Part shown: piece by piece, positions 42,044 to 54,440 of the stretch
Numbering within the stretch: the stretch's first letter is position 1
Layout of the letters: each line of letters starts with the position of its first letter
Assembly (NCBI GenBank): GCA_963210315.1
Contig: OY723273.1
Coordinates: 496,001-560,000, forward strand
Source: Rhynchopus euleeides
Taxonomy: Eukaryota; Euglenozoa; Diplonemea; Diplonemida; Diplonemidae
Length of the DNA: 64,000 bases
Direction: 5' to 3'
Notes under the pieces: model-generated
The model's input: the letters and a program-made list of their open reading frames with translations, nothing else
What the model was told of the DNA's origin: nothing
The model's database searches: none
Translations under genes and position numbers: made by a program

Positions 42044-45000
42044 TGTGTTGGTCTTCGCCGAGTCGCCTCTGTCGCGGAAGCTCTGCAGAATCTTACGGAT
42101 AATAGTCGCAACTGGGTGTGCGCTTCAGGCGCTGCGGGGTCACGGAGAAACAGAGGGGCGATGTAGTATGGTATGGGCAAAAGCGGCACCCGCGTCTAGT
42201 GTTGTACAGAAAGCGAACAGGCGTGTAGGGCCCTGTGCAGGGGGTGGGTGTGGTGCATGTGGCGGGGCATACACACATCGTGTTGTTGGGTGGGGGAAAG
42301 GGGTCTTGACAGATATCACTTGAACATCACTAGAGAGTGACTCTGCCCCAAGGCGATTGTGATGGTGTGTGAATTTCCCCTTGTTGAAAAAGGAATGGGC
42401 ACGCAGAGGAGAGGACAATGGCCGTCGCAAAATTCAAAAGAATGCCAAAAAGGAGGTGGGGGGCGGGGGAAGGGGGGAGGGGTATCCCGACGCCCCATCG
42501 CAGCAAGCGACAGGCATGGCGTGCAAACCGCGTTCCACGTTCGTTGTTTTTTTCACAGAGCGTTTTATGTTTTTTTTCCAGCGCGCAGAGCTGTCGTTCG
42601 GTTTTTTTCCCGCCTCTGTTGCGTCACCTCCAAAAAGGGCTGCTGCAGCGTTTGGCCAAACCCAGGCTTTTTTTCTTTTTCTTTTTTGCTTCAGGGCCTT
42701 CACCCACGCCTTTGGACCCCCCCCCCCCCCCTTCCCCCTCCACCATCCCCCCAACCGCACACGTTTACACGTTTATCTTAGTTGATCACGCAGCAGACTC
42801 TGGTGGAACCGTCGCCACCATCACGATGATACACAATATAGTCTGCCCTCCCATAACAGCCCCACCTCCTCTCCCCTGACACCGAAGGGCTGAAGGGTCT
42901 CCAGCTGCTGTACGGAGGGGTGGTGGCGGTGTCTATTGTCCCTCGAAAAATCCAGATTTTTTTTGGAAGACCAAACTGGAGTGTCCCGCCTCTTTGGCGA
43001 GGGCGATGATTCCATGCGTGCTCTGTGTGTGTGTGTTCGAAACCAGAGTTTGCGGAGCACACTCAGTCGAGAGTCCTGACCACGCCACTAAGGTGTCTGT
43101 GTGAGTGAGTGTGGCGACGACGAGTTGGAGGATAAGATCCAACAGAAAGAGAAACGGATGTGCGGTATTCTCTGTGTTGAACACAGTTCGAAATGGGCTG
43201 GCCCTGCGTGGGTCATCGTGGGTCCACTTTGTGTGCCATCACCAACCTGCCGGACGACGGGCGAACCTGTGACAGGTGCTGCCCCCAAAGAAAACAAAAC
43301 AAACGCACACAAAAGAAGACAACACACACAGCTCCATCTCGAGGGTGGAGGGGCGGGTGGGACAATGTGAAGAACAGGGCTGAAAAAGGAGGAATATTCG
43401 AACAGATGCAAAAATATATACGAGGATTTTGATCTTTTTTGTATTCCCCGCGGGGGACGGGGGAGAGACGGGGCGGCAGACGGATCCGCCATTGCCGAAC
43501 GCTGCTGTGTGGGGGAAGGGGGGGGGATGGGGGTGGGATTTGATGGCTCAGTAACCACCGTTGTATTCTATTTCAGCGGAATCTGCAAGGGGTGGTGGGG
43601 ACGCGGATGGCATCACACCCTTCGTTGGGGAAAACATATTCTCTACCTGCACCCTGCACTGCGGTGGTTTTCCGCAGCTGGGCGCATGTGTGTGGGGCTT
43701 CGCTCGGAGATGCAGAAAAAAGCGATTTCTGCCTCACAAAATAGGTGTCGAACGGACACAGTTTGGCACAGAGAGAAAGCCACCTTTCTGCGGTGCGGCG
43801 ATGCGCACTCGCAGACGCTAGAGTCTAGAGTCTAGACTGGCCCCATTGCCTTTTTTCCTTTGCATTTTGTTTCAGCACTTCACAACCGATGCACAGTTGG
43901 AAGGCAGTGATAAGATCAAACCCAGATGCAGCCCTCTGGCAGAATATTATACACAACTCTATTCGAGAGTGGGGAATAGATGGAGGGCGTGTGGAGGCAT
44001 GGAGGCACACAAGCTGCAGTCCCAGCAGCCGGGGCCGCTCCAATTTGAATCATACCGAGGGCGGGGTAGCGCATCTCCACAAATTGGCAGATGTGCATCG
44101 GCTCCCCTCCGCCCCCCCCACGCCAAGGGCAGGGCACTGGCGCCCACCAAAACCGCAAAGAGGAAACACCAGGCAAACACACAGCTGTTTTAAGGCCATT
44201 CCGCCGTGTGGTGGCCCTGCTGGGGTTATTAGTTTCCATCCCTGTTTGGATTTTCGGGGTTCTTTTTTTTTGAGACTCGGGGCCAATTCCCCCACGGAAT
44301 TCCTCCCCGAATACCCCGGGGGGGGGGGGGGAAATCCGGCAGGAAATTTAGGGGCAAGACACCTCCACTTCCCCTCTTTCCCCCCTCCCCTCGTTGTGCT
44401 GCCACGGCCTTTGCAATGCAAGCCAGTGAGATGACAGCACCCTGTTGCTGGCTTGAGTGAAACAACACCCTTCGGCAGGGACACCCGTTTTGATCCTCGA
44501 AAAATGAACATTTCGCCCTCTGCCAAGAATCGTGTCGAAACTCTTCCTGAGGCACACACATGACGTGCTCGCATTTTTCTCACTTTTATGGGTTTCTCGA
44601 GCGAAGCACCCCACAAGCCTGGCTGATTCATTGCGATCAACGAAAAACTTTTTCTCGTTTACCTTTCGCATTTATTCACGAATGATCCTGCACGACTCCA
44701 GCTATATTTTTGCTTCACAACCCACCCATCCCCCACCCCCTCCCAGCTGTACAGATGAGGGAGAGGGGGAGGGAGACGTGGGAAGAAGGGCGAGTGGGGT
44801 TTCGGAGATACACCCCACCGCAGAGAGAGGGAGAGAGAGAGAGAGAGAGATCCATAGAAATCTAGTATATGAATATCGACCCCCTCCTGCAAAAAAACCC
44901 CCCCCCCCCCCTCCCCTCCCCCCCCCTCCCAGCACTACCCCCTGCAGGGAAGAGGGGAGTCATGAAAGCAGGCCCTGCGCAGTGCACCTCGCATTAGAGC

Positions 45001-45632
45001 TGCATCAACGGACACAGACCCCAAAGGCATTGGGAGGCGGGGGGTAGAGCATCAGCCTGACCCCTGGGCAGGTGATGGGGCAGGGGGGGTGGTGGAGGTG
45101 TGGGGCGGGCTCAACAGGGTCAGAGTAGGTCACACAGACCGGCGACCGGAGGGCAGGTGGGGCTTCCACGGTTCGTTCGGTGGGACAGGCCCCCCATCCT
45201 TGTTACCTTCAGTGGAGGCCTTCGCTCAGTTGTGCAGGGAAGTGAGAAAAAAAAAGTGAACCGCCTCACAACACTGGGCTGTGAGGTGGCACAGTTGTGA
45301 CACACAGTGTGGCACAGAGCGAAGGGACCCAGTGCGTATTGTTTTTTCACATAAAAAAATGAAAGGATACCATCCTGCCTGACCTTCGGTCTTGCTATCT
45401 AGGGGCCATTGCAGAGGCTACGGCACTGTACGGAGGTGCCCAGAGGCTTGGCTCAGGGCACCGAGGGTGGTGTATGGGTGTTGGGTGGTGCGGCTTTGGT
45501 ATCATCGGCCTTTGCCTGCAGCAGAGAGCCCTGTCCACCAGAGCCCGCCGTCCTGTTGGTGCGGTGAGCCAATCAAATGCACAGCGAGGACACGGAGGCA
45601 TGTGCCGAGACAGCACGCAGCACGCAGCGCCC
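42044..45632. other. spacer between the two CDK genes
   Basis: No supported gene. It contains leader sequence of the upstream-facing CDK, long poly(C) near 42717, family 3 foldback relatives at about 43710-43800 and 45217-45326, (GA)n at about 44824-44849, and poly(G)/(C) runs. A minus frame at 43088-43558 includes a hydrophobic stretch but nothing recognisable. Confidence 0.5.
45217..45326. mobile_element. foldback element, family 3
   Basis: Ends GGCCTTCGCTC and GAGCGAAGGG, about 110 bp. The interior has AAGTGAGAAAAA and foldback halves around CTGGGCTGTGAGG. No clean target duplication. Relatives: about 41404-41477, 43710-43800 and 63909-64000 (cut by the window end). Confidence 0.6.
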
Positions 45633-47014
45633 CTACGGCATGGTGGTGACCTTCAGGTCGTTGAACCAGGGGTGCTGTGGGGGGGTGGGGTGGGTGTTGG
45701 GCTGCGGTGCCTTGTGTAGAAAATGTTGTGAGACAGTGTGGTGAAGCGGGGCAGCATATTATACTCCACCAGGCAGGCTCATACCTGGGTGGCGGCCGAC
45801 GCGGTGATGCGCTCGTTGGGGTCGTAGGTCAGCAGCTTGCCCAGCAGGTCGATGCCCAGCGGGTCCACGTCGCGGCACACGTCTGCCAGGTTCTTCCGGG
45901 CCCACTTGGGGAACACGGGCTTGTAGTCCGGCAGGGAGGTCACACCCGGCCAAGTGCGCTCGTCAGGCGTCCCCAGCAGGCGGAACACCTGGAACAGCTC
46001 GTCGATCTCGCAGTCCCCAGGGAACAGCGGGGACTTGGTGGCCATCTCAGGCATGATCGCCCCACAGCTCCATGTGTCAACCACGGTGGAGTAGCGCTTC
46101 TCGCCCAGGAGGATCTCGGGGGCGCGGTACCACAGCGTCACCACCTCGTGGGTGTAGGCGGGCAGCGGCACCTGCGCACGGGGGTGAGTGGGGTGGGTGG
46201 ACAGTGGTGCAGACAGAAGCAAAGACACACCCCCTTCCCCCTTCACGGGAGCTGTGACACACAGCACACAGCGATGCACCAGCTGCCTGCAGCAGTGCAT
46301 ACCTGGAAGGCGCGCGCGAGACCGAAGTCGGCAATCTTGAGGGTGTCACCTGTGACCAGCAGGTTCTGCGGCTTCAGGTCACGGTGGATGATGCGGTGCG
46401 CGTGGCAGAAGGCGAGCCCCTTCAGCAGCTGGTGCATCATCGACTTCAGGCGGCGCCCGCGGATCTCACCCTTCTTGATGACTTGCCGCAGGTCGTTGTC
46501 GCAGCGCTCGAACACCAGCAGCAGCTTGTGCGAGTAGGTCACCACGTCCAGCATCCGCACCACATTGGGGTGCTTCAGGTTCTTGAGAATCGAAATCTCG
46601 CGCAGCTCCGTGCTTGCAATGCCTTCGCTGGTGGTCTCCGTGCGGATCTTCTTGATGGCGACCTGGATCTTCAGCACCGTGTCGAAGCCCTACAAGAGTG
46701 TTGGGGGTGGTGGGGTGATGGATTGGGGGGCAGGGCATCTACGACCCGCTGGCTCAAAAACGGTATTTCGATCACCCCATCACTCTGATGATTTGGTGGT
46801 ATTTGGCAGTGAATCAGCGGGGGACATTTTTCCGGAAACGCAGGGCTGGAACCAAAGGCTTCACACACACACACGCCCCCTCTCTTCAATAGGCAATTCA
46901 CTTTGCCGGCCTGCATACCATGTACACCTCGCCATACGTCCCTTCGCCGAGCTTCTGCTCCAACTTATACCGAGCACCTGTCGCGCCCGACGCATGGAAA
47001 GAGTCCATCACCAT
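45633..47014 (-). CDS. cyclin-dependent kinase, ASTELRE type
   Basis: Exons 47014-46919, 46689-46303, 46171-45785 and 45674-45633, all introns phase 0 with GTATG(C/A) or GTAGG-like boundaries read as GTATGC...TAG, GTATGC...CAG and GTATGA...CAG. Joined length is about 303 residues (301 from the second ATG, 47008). Motifs: [15 protein letters not shown], an unusual cyclin-binding helix [47 protein letters not shown], and [13 protein letters not shown] at the end. Exon 3 is nearly identical in DNA to exon 2 of the neighbouring CDK, while the N-lobes differ strongly. That points to tandem duplication plus local gene conversion. It has one extra intron just after the glycine loop. Confidence 0.92.
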
Positions 47015-49967
47015 GCCTTGTCGCTAGCTGGCCTCAAAGCTCTCGCAACTGCCCCTCGACTTCCGGAGCGCCTTGGCGCACCTCAAGCGGGCGGAGTAGG
47101 TGAACGGGGTAGGGGGGGGGGCGGGGTGGCTCTGTCTATGATGAGCCGACTCTAGCCGACGGTCGCCTCTTCAGGGGGTGAAGAGAGGGAAATGGAGCGG
47201 CGCGGGGGCAGAAAAGAAGAGGCTACACAAGGGAACCTTCGCGTCTCTGGTGTAAAGCTAAGCTATGTGTGGTGGGGGGGGGTGCGTAGTAGGGCCTCCT
47301 GCGGATGGTGGGGGAATATGTGCAGAATAGCAGGATGTGTCTGCCAGGTGTGGCTCTATTTTGGGGGTATTTTGGCCGATTTTCGAAATCCTATTTTGGT
47401 TTTTTTGCACTTTTTTTGGGTGCTTTTTTGCACGATTTCTGTGCCTCAGACACAGATTTTGGTGTGAGTTTTGCGCTATTTTGATTCACTCGGCCTCACC
47501 GATGCATACGATTCGAAAAAATGGCGAAAAAATCGCTATCAACAACGGTGAACGAATGGAGGTAGATGGGGAAGTGGAAGGACACAGCACGCCCTCCCAC
47601 TGCTCGCCACCTGTACACTACCTCTCTGTTCAAGGCGGTCAGTGCCTCTTGATGCTGCACACAAATCACTGTACATCCCAGGGCGCCTTCCTTGTGAGAA
47701 TAGCGGAACCTCTGCGTTGCAGTTTGGTGGTTGAGGCCGGCGGTGGTGACTCACTTTGGTGACTGTGCTTCCTTCCCCCTGAGCTCGACCAGATCCAGGT
47801 CGACCTGGTGCTGTGTGGCTCCGGTGTGGTATCTCCTTGCTTCCTCGCACACATACACGTGGTTCCTCGCCACGGATGCCCACCAAGTGAACCCGAAACA
47901 TATCACGGGCCCCGACGACCCTTTCGAGATGTCATAGCCGCAAGCCCGCAAACCCGATCGCATTCGCAAGGTGTTCGTCTCTGAGAGATTAGGCTCGGCC
48001 CAGCCTCCCGCGAGGTGTGAACCGATATGCCCAGCCCCGTACGCGCAAGCTTGGCTCCAAGACCAGGCACAAGCCACAGGGGGGTCTGGGGGGCGGAGCC
48101 CCCCAGCCGCCGGAGGCCACGGTAGCGAACGTCTGTTGGCCTGGCTCCATAGTCGCATACGCTCAAGTACAACACAACTGACAGATAGCACATGTCGCAT
48201 GGGGGGGTCTGGGGGGTTCCGCCCCCCAGCCGCCGGAGGCCACGGTAGTGAACATCTGTTGGTTTGAGCTCGAGAGCAAGCCTCTCACACCACCGCCCTC
48301 CGACCCCCCTCTCCACCCCCAGGTGCAAATTTTTTTTGCATCCGGAAAATGTGTTCTTTTGACTGTTTGAGCACATCCAAGACCGGGAACATAAAAATTT
48401 TCGGCCAATACCAAGTAGGGTCACTATAAAATCCAAAGGAAAAAAGTGCAAAAAAATAGTGCAAAAAAATATTTTTTCCCCAAATTCCGTGAAATAGATA
48501 CACGCCTGGTGTCTGCCTTCAATAAGTTTTTTTTGGCACATGCATCGCCAAAAGTGAAGCAAGAAATATTCTCCGACACCCTTTAGCAATGCGAATAGTT
48601 CATGCAGGTTACAGGGGGGAGACACGGGCTGGGGTGCGAGCGCGAAAGGAGTTCTGGGGATAGTGGGTCGAGGGAGGGGCTGTGGCGTCGGTGGGCTTCC
48701 ACCGCCGTGCCGGCCAGCTGTGTTTATAGCTTCTCCTTTCCTCCCCTTCCACAGCCTGGAAGCACTGGATCCTGAGAGTATTTCCTCCACAGACTTACAA
48801 CAACAACATACGACGGACCCAATTTTTATGTTCTATTCGTTATGGCTTCTCCAGCAGTCAGCTGGATAGGTTGTACGGCTCTCAGGCTGCCACAGCAGCA
48901 CCTTCGAGGCGTGGCAGTGATACGGCACACACATGGCGCTGGGCTTCGGTTGTTAAATGCCTTCAGAGGGGTTTTTCGCCACCTGTGCATGAGTATCCCC
49001 AACACCGCGCATGACTGAGGCGTTTCGTTCGGTGAACTGCGGTTATCGCCGTTCCTCAGTATTTTTACCCCATTTTTTTTGGGGGGGATTGCAGTGCATT
49101 GGCGGTGGTTCATATGTTGTGTGTGCTCTTGATGGACATCTCACCCCCCACACCCCTCCCAACGTAGCACCATCCTCCGGTGCACTTCTTTCAGGTGTGG
49201 CAGTCTGCTGATGCGAAACACTGTCTGTTGTTGAGACACCACTGATTAACCCCGGGAAGGATGTTCCTGGTGGGAGGTTCCTGGCATTACTGCCGGTGGG
49301 GGTGTTTGGGGGCACAGCAATGCTGCCAACCGATACAATATGATTTTGTGAAAGCTCTCAAGGCCTGCTTGCACTTTTCGTGAGCCAATTCGCTACGAAG
49401 TGATTTTCGAACTGCGGCTGTCTCACAAAAAAGATAAGGCGTTGTTTGTGCGCCAAACCCGGGTGAACAAACCTCACGTGTTTTTCCCGATGAAGGTTGG
49501 TGTGGCAACAAGGCAAGGTAGATTGTGTTTGCCACCCAAAGCGCTGCCAACTATCTTTTTCACTGTGACAAGCTTCTTGTTGTGTGTGAAAAACGTAACA
49601 AAATGATCCAGGAGCATGTCGTGAGGCGAAGCATAAGACACCTTTGACCCGCCCTCTCCCATCATCCTCCGCCCCGCCCCTGCCGAGCGGGGGAATGGGC
49701 AGGCGTTAATACAAAGGGGCCGTTCGCAGAACCCATCGCAGACGGGCGGCAGGGGGAAGCTCTCTGAGGATACTGCGCACCCTCCCGACTGATCCGCAGT
49801 TAGTTAGAACACCTTGCCTTAGGACCCACGTCCAAATGCTATGGATGCGGAAACCTTCTCCACCTTCGGCCTTCAATGTTCTCCATTGAATACTCGCGAC
49901 TGCAACGCATGTTGCATTGCGGGCACTGCCACCTCTGCAAAACATATATCCGCCCCCCCCCCCCCCC
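47015..49967. other. spacer with GC-rich hairpin repeats
   Basis: No gene seen. The 295-codon minus frame at 47903-48790 runs through the hairpin repeats and is not credible. The remainder is unique or homopolymer-rich, ending in poly(C) at the TA element boundary. Confidence 0.5.
48078..48258 (-). repeat. GC-rich hairpin repeats, two copies
   Basis: Copies at about 48078-48136 and 48203-48258 of the unit described at 3740-4462, in reverse orientation and about 125 bp apart, with a different spacer. Confidence 0.65.
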
Positions 49968-49969
49968 TA

Positions 49970-51115
49970 GGGGGGGTCAAATGCCACCCTTTTACGTGGA
50001 CAAACACGATTTTTCAAAAAACCGGCGCAGAGGCCCCAAAGCCCCCGTAAACCCTCCAAACCCCCCCAGATCGGTCCGGAAACCCATCGAACCCCACTTT
50101 TCCACCATTCCGGGCACCTCAGGTGCCCGAATTGGGGTACCTAAATTTTGTGCCACCGTTTGGTACCGGACAGTGCCACTGTGTGGGAGGTTGGAAAAGA
50201 AAATGCCCCAACACACCACATCTGAGGGTTGCAATGCATGTTGCTTGCCAACCACGTCATCCGGTGGGTGTCAGGCGCTATGTAGGTGGCATTAGCCAGG
50301 TCTTCGATGAGTTCTGGCTTGTATATGTACCTCCCTGCCACCATGCACCGGGAGGCTGCCTGTAGGTACGGAACAAGTCCAGATGGTCGTGTGATTCCTG
50401 TGCAGCAGTGCTCCACAACCGGGATGTGTTGACAACGACTGTTGCAACACGAGCTGTACATTCCGGGAACACACGAAGTGCGCTGTCGTGGTACCCATTG
50501 TGCCAGAATTGGTAGTTGCTGCGGTCTACTTTGCCTGGCCCAAGAGCACTGGTACTGAACGGTGCAATATGCGTGGCGAGGTGAATGCAACGGAAGCGCG
50601 CAAAGTCAATACAGCTCTCGGATGGCGGGTGGTGGTGCCACTAGTGTGTGACGTTCACTCGAGGATACAACGCATCACAATGAATCAGCAACCGTGGACC
50701 GAGTACAATACGCTCTCTGTGGCTGGTGTGGGGGACAAAGGCAGTGCCTGTGCCGCAGGCAGGGAGGTACATATACAAGCCAGAACTCATCGAAGACCTG
50801 GCTGATGCCACCTACAGCGCCTGACACCCACCGGATGACGTGGTTGGCAAGCAACATGCATTGCAACCCTCAGATGTGGTGTGTTGGGGCATTTTCTTTT
50901 CCAACCTCCCACACAGTGGCACTGTACGGTACCAAACGGTGGCACAAAATTTAGGTACCCCAATTCGGGCACCTGAGGTGCCCGGAATGGTGGAAAAGTG
51001 GGGTTCGATGGGTTTCCGGACCGATCTGGGGGGGTTTGGAGGGTTTACGGGGGCTTTGGGGCCTCTGCGCCGGTTTTTTGAAAAATCGTGTTTGTCACCC
51101 CCATTTGACCCCCCC
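49970..51115. mobile_element. TA-flanked element with about 365-bp TIRs, copy 2
   Basis: Nearly identical to 38646-39793 in the same orientation, including the loop. TA at 49968-49969 and 51116-51117; poly(C) on both sides. A few substitutions (such as in the loop near 50596) and a 3-bp deletion near 50816 show the copies are independent insertions. Confidence 0.88.
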
Positions 51116-51117
51116 TA

Positions 51118-52811
51118 CCCCCCCCCCCCCCACACACCTCCCACCTAGTCCCGCTCCAAAACATGCAAATTTTTTTTCGTTCAATGCACACACAGCACGC
51201 AAATACAAGAGCCACCATCACGAACCCCTGACCACTACCGCGGAGCCACTGGTACACCACTAAGCAAAGGGGACCAAAGCAACCACAGCGGGTGGGTCTG
51301 AAAGGGCGTGCGCTGAACTCCGGGTCGGTAAATTGGGAGAGAATTGGCGGAGGGTACGTGTCAGGGAGGGGTGGGTGTGGGTGTGGGTAGGTAGTATGCG
51401 TTGGTGTTTACCAGCGAAAGAGAAAGAGAGAAGAACGGGGCAGCTGTCGGGGGGGGGGGTCAAAAAGAAATTTTGGCAGGGGCGTGAAAGTGGAAAGACG
51501 AGCGTAAGAAAGGCACACACACACCCCAACACCCCCACCCCCCCCTCCTCGCCCAACCGCTCTGTTCTTCTGAAAGCAGCGGCGGGAGGGGTGGACAGGA
51601 TGTAGGGAAGGGGAGGGGTGGATGGCATAAGCGGAAACTGCCAGACTTGGCTTTCGTGCCACTCATAGGAAGAATCGTCTGGGCTACGTTTGGGGGCGAA
51701 GCGAACGGGTTATTCTGGCGTGCCCGTTCTGTTCATTTTCATCGTTCAGAACGGTTGGCGGGGGGGGAAAGTGAACTGGGATGTAAAAACAAAGGGCTGT
51801 CGCTCACCACCACACCACCCACCCCTCCTCCCCCCTCACCCCCGATGTCCGCATTTGAGAACACACAATATCTACACTCTGATTTGTACACAGCATTGCC
51901 CGAGCGAACTGCAGACACATATGAACCCGCTGAACACACCCAGGCAAATAGTAAAACATTTGAATGTTGGACGCACTCCACGAAGGCACCCAGAAGGCGC
52001 ACCACCTGTTGGGGTGGCGCGCCGAGAGGTATCGCAAATCGATCAGATAGTCCCACAAAAAGAGCTTGCAAACCAAGCCGGGGCGGGGGGCGGCGAGGGT
52101 TTCGGAAAGGCCGGCAGGGGGCCAAGGCAGAATGGCCCCAAGAAGGCGCTTCCGGCCTTTCCAAAGAGAACATCTGCTGTGATCTTGCCGGCGTGTTGGC
52201 GAAAATTTTCGCATCGCTGGTGGTGACGTCACAGGGCCTGGTTTGCTCCATGATACAGTGACGAAATTGTTTCGGTCTCCTAAATTGAGGCGTGGCACCC
52301 AAGGTATTGCCTCAAAACTATTGCCGGAGATAGTTGTTGAACGATTTGAACGACCCCCACTTTTGATACGCCCAGGGCGAAGCTGGATCACGTCACCATT
52401 TTCATCGAACCGAGCGTCGTCGCACATGCAAAAAAAATCGGCCAAATCGGGCACTGTGCCCCGAAGAAATACAGCCGGTCAAACCCTGTGGCATTGAGGC
52501 AGGAGACGAGTGGGACAGACACGAGGCAGTTCATGAGAAAGGAAAGACAGAAGGGGTATAAACGGATACCGCAGAAGAGGCACCTCCGATCGCCACCCAA
52601 TGTATCACAAGCGGGAGTGGGGGGAGGCCGTCTCGGGCTGGCCAAGGGCATCACACACCAGGCATTCCTGGCACCAGTGGGGAGGCAAACTTCGTCAGTT
52701 TTCAGCCAATTCAACAGGAAATGCACCAAAATGCACTGACGATCACCCTGTAGCGAAGACCCCCATTACCACGGCAACAACAGCACCACTCCTGGGAGCA
52801 GGGTATCATCG
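51118..52811. other. spacer downstream of the coiled-coil gene
   Basis: No gene recognised. A truncated family 2 foldback element ends at 52764 next to ATT. Other frames are low-complexity. Confidence 0.5.
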
Positions 52812-54440
52812 TCAGGACCCATCCCATGATAGTGAACCTCGTTGCTGCATGCGGGCGAGGGTGTTTGGTGCTGCTCTTGCGAGGAGGGAAGACATGACCT
52901 GTCCGGAAGGGCTGGTGTCCAGCACCTGCGGCACATCGGTGATGACAACAGGCGCCACGGTGACAGGCCCCGATGCCTCAGACTTGTCCTGGTGGTACGC
53001 CCGCTGCTGCTGGCCCTCCTGGGGATCCTTCGGCATCACGATGGGTATCACATCCACCGAATCAGGCTGCATGTTCACACTGCGCCGCCGCGCCGCACGC
53101 TCCTTCCCCTGGTCACCGCCGCCACCGCCGCCACCACTACCCCACTCCCTCAGATCTTCGAGCTCACGCGACTTCTCGAGGAGCGCCTGCTCGAGGTAGT
53201 CACGTCCCTCCCTCTCCCTTGCCAGGGCATGTTCGTGATCTGCCTGTAGCCGCTCCATGGCAGCCATCGCTGCCGCCACAGCCCCGCCATCCCCCTGCAT
53301 CTGAGAATACGCACCCGGCACACCCCGCACAGAAGCACCGGCCTCCGCACCCCCGCTGTGCGCACCGAGCGCATCGGCACGCTGCGACTCCGCCCTGACC
53401 CTGGCCTCCGTGCGGACCAGCATGTCCTTCAGGCGCTGCACCTCCTGCTCGGCGCGTGTCAGCTTCTGCCCCAGGGCTGCCGATTTCGCCTTCTCCGCCG
53501 CAAGGTCCCGCGCATCCTGCGAGGGGTGCACCGCCGACGAGGCTCCGGCAGGGCCCCCCTTGGGGGCGCCGCCCCGCGGCGGCGGCGGGGAGGGCTGGAC
53601 GTGCCACTCCTTGCCGCTGCGCGCAGGCCCTGCGGTGTCGAGGGCAGCCTCGAGCTGTGCGATGTGGAGGTAGGACTGGGAGAGCTGTGTCAGGATCTCA
53701 TCGACATGCAGCGCGTCGGGCCGCACCAGCAGATCCAACACCGCGCTGCAGGAGGGGCAGCGCGCGCAGACAAACGCATCGTCATCCGTGTCGCAGGGGC
53801 GTTTCGCAAGGAACACAGGCGTTTTCCTCGGGAGAAGATTCCCACTCCTATCGCGCAGCAACGTCGCCTCCGGAGGGGCGTTGCGCCACTCCTTCTCCGT
53901 GCGGAAGTCCTGCCTCACCCTGGGCACACCCTGATAGTCCAACCGCCTCTCCGGCACCCCTGCGCGCCTCCCCGACCTTGATCTCGTGGGGCTCCTCGTG
54001 GGGGAATATGCACTGCGTTTGCGCCGCGACGGCCTCCGCGGCGATAGACGGAGAGGGCTGTGCCGCACCGCCGGCTGGTGTGTCGAGGGCGGGGTTTCCT
54101 CCAGCACAACAGGCGCAGACGTGTCAGGGGGGATGTACGGCAAGGCGCGTGGGGGTTCCGGCTGCTTCTGCTGCTGTGTGGGGATCAGGTTTCCAGGAGC
54201 AAGCCTTGCAGGCTTCGGCGGGATGTTGGGCGGCCACCTCGGGCGTGACGTGCTGTATTTATGAGAGAGTGCCCTGTACATATCCTCCTCGTACCCCTCG
54301 TATTTATCGAGGAGGCGGATGAAGAAGTCCTCCTCGACGTTCACCTCGTTCTCCACCGCCCACTCCATCAGGCAGTCGTAGAAGGGGCCCTCCATCACTT
54401 TGATGCGCATCTCGCCCAGCTGCAGCCCGAAGTCCCCCAT
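52812..54440 (-). CDS. coiled-coil protein of unknown function
   Basis: A single-exon frame of 542 codons from ATG 54440 (MGDFGLQLGEMRIKVMEGPF), in the context CCCACCATGG. A CAG acceptor-like site lies about 60 bases upstream. The N-terminal 60 residues look like a compact helical domain (FYDCLMEWAVENEVNVEEDF and FIRLLDKYEGYEEDMYRALS). A Pro/Arg/Ser-rich basic linker with SPTRSPTRSRS and a two-Cys pair motif (CARCPSCSAVLD, about 230-241) come next. A coiled coil of about 150 residues follows (QDARDLAAEKAKSAALGQKL onward), and the tail is disordered. No family is recognised; a cytoskeletal or scaffold role is only a guess. Confidence 0.75.
   Translation of the reverse strand: MGDFGLQLGEMRIKVMEGPFYDCLMEWAVENEVNVEEDFFIRLLDKYEGYEEDMYRALSHKYSTSRPRWPPNIPPKPARLAPGNLIPTQQQKQPEPPRALPYIPPDTSAPVVLEETPPSTHQPAVRHSPLRLSPRRPSRRKRSAYSPTRSPTRSRSGRRAGVPERRLDYQGVPRVRQDFRTEKEWRNAPPEATLLRDRSGNLLPRKTPVFLAKRPCDTDDDAFVCARCPSCSAVLDLLVRPDALHVDEILTQLSQSYLHIAQLEAALDTAGPARSGKEWHVQPSPPPPRGGAPKGGPAGASSAVHPSQDARDLAAEKAKSAALGQKLTRAEQEVQRLKDMLVRTEARVRAESQRADALGAHSGGAEAGASVRGVPGAYSQMQGDGGAVAAAMAAMERLQADHEHALAREREGRDYLEQALLEKSRELEDLREWGSGGGGGGGDQGKERAARRRSVNMQPDSVDVIPIVMPKDPQEGQQQRAYHQDKSEASGPVTVAPVVITDVPQVLDTSPSGQVMSSLLARAAPNTLARMQQRGSLSWDGS

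Noticed and set aside
43088..43558. 156-codon frame with a signal-like hydrophobic stretch
   Set aside because: The hydrophobic part is internal, flanked by low complexity, with no supporting splice sites or motif.
47903..48790. 295-codon minus frame as a gene
   Set aside because: The frame runs through GC-rich hairpin repeats and homopolymers.
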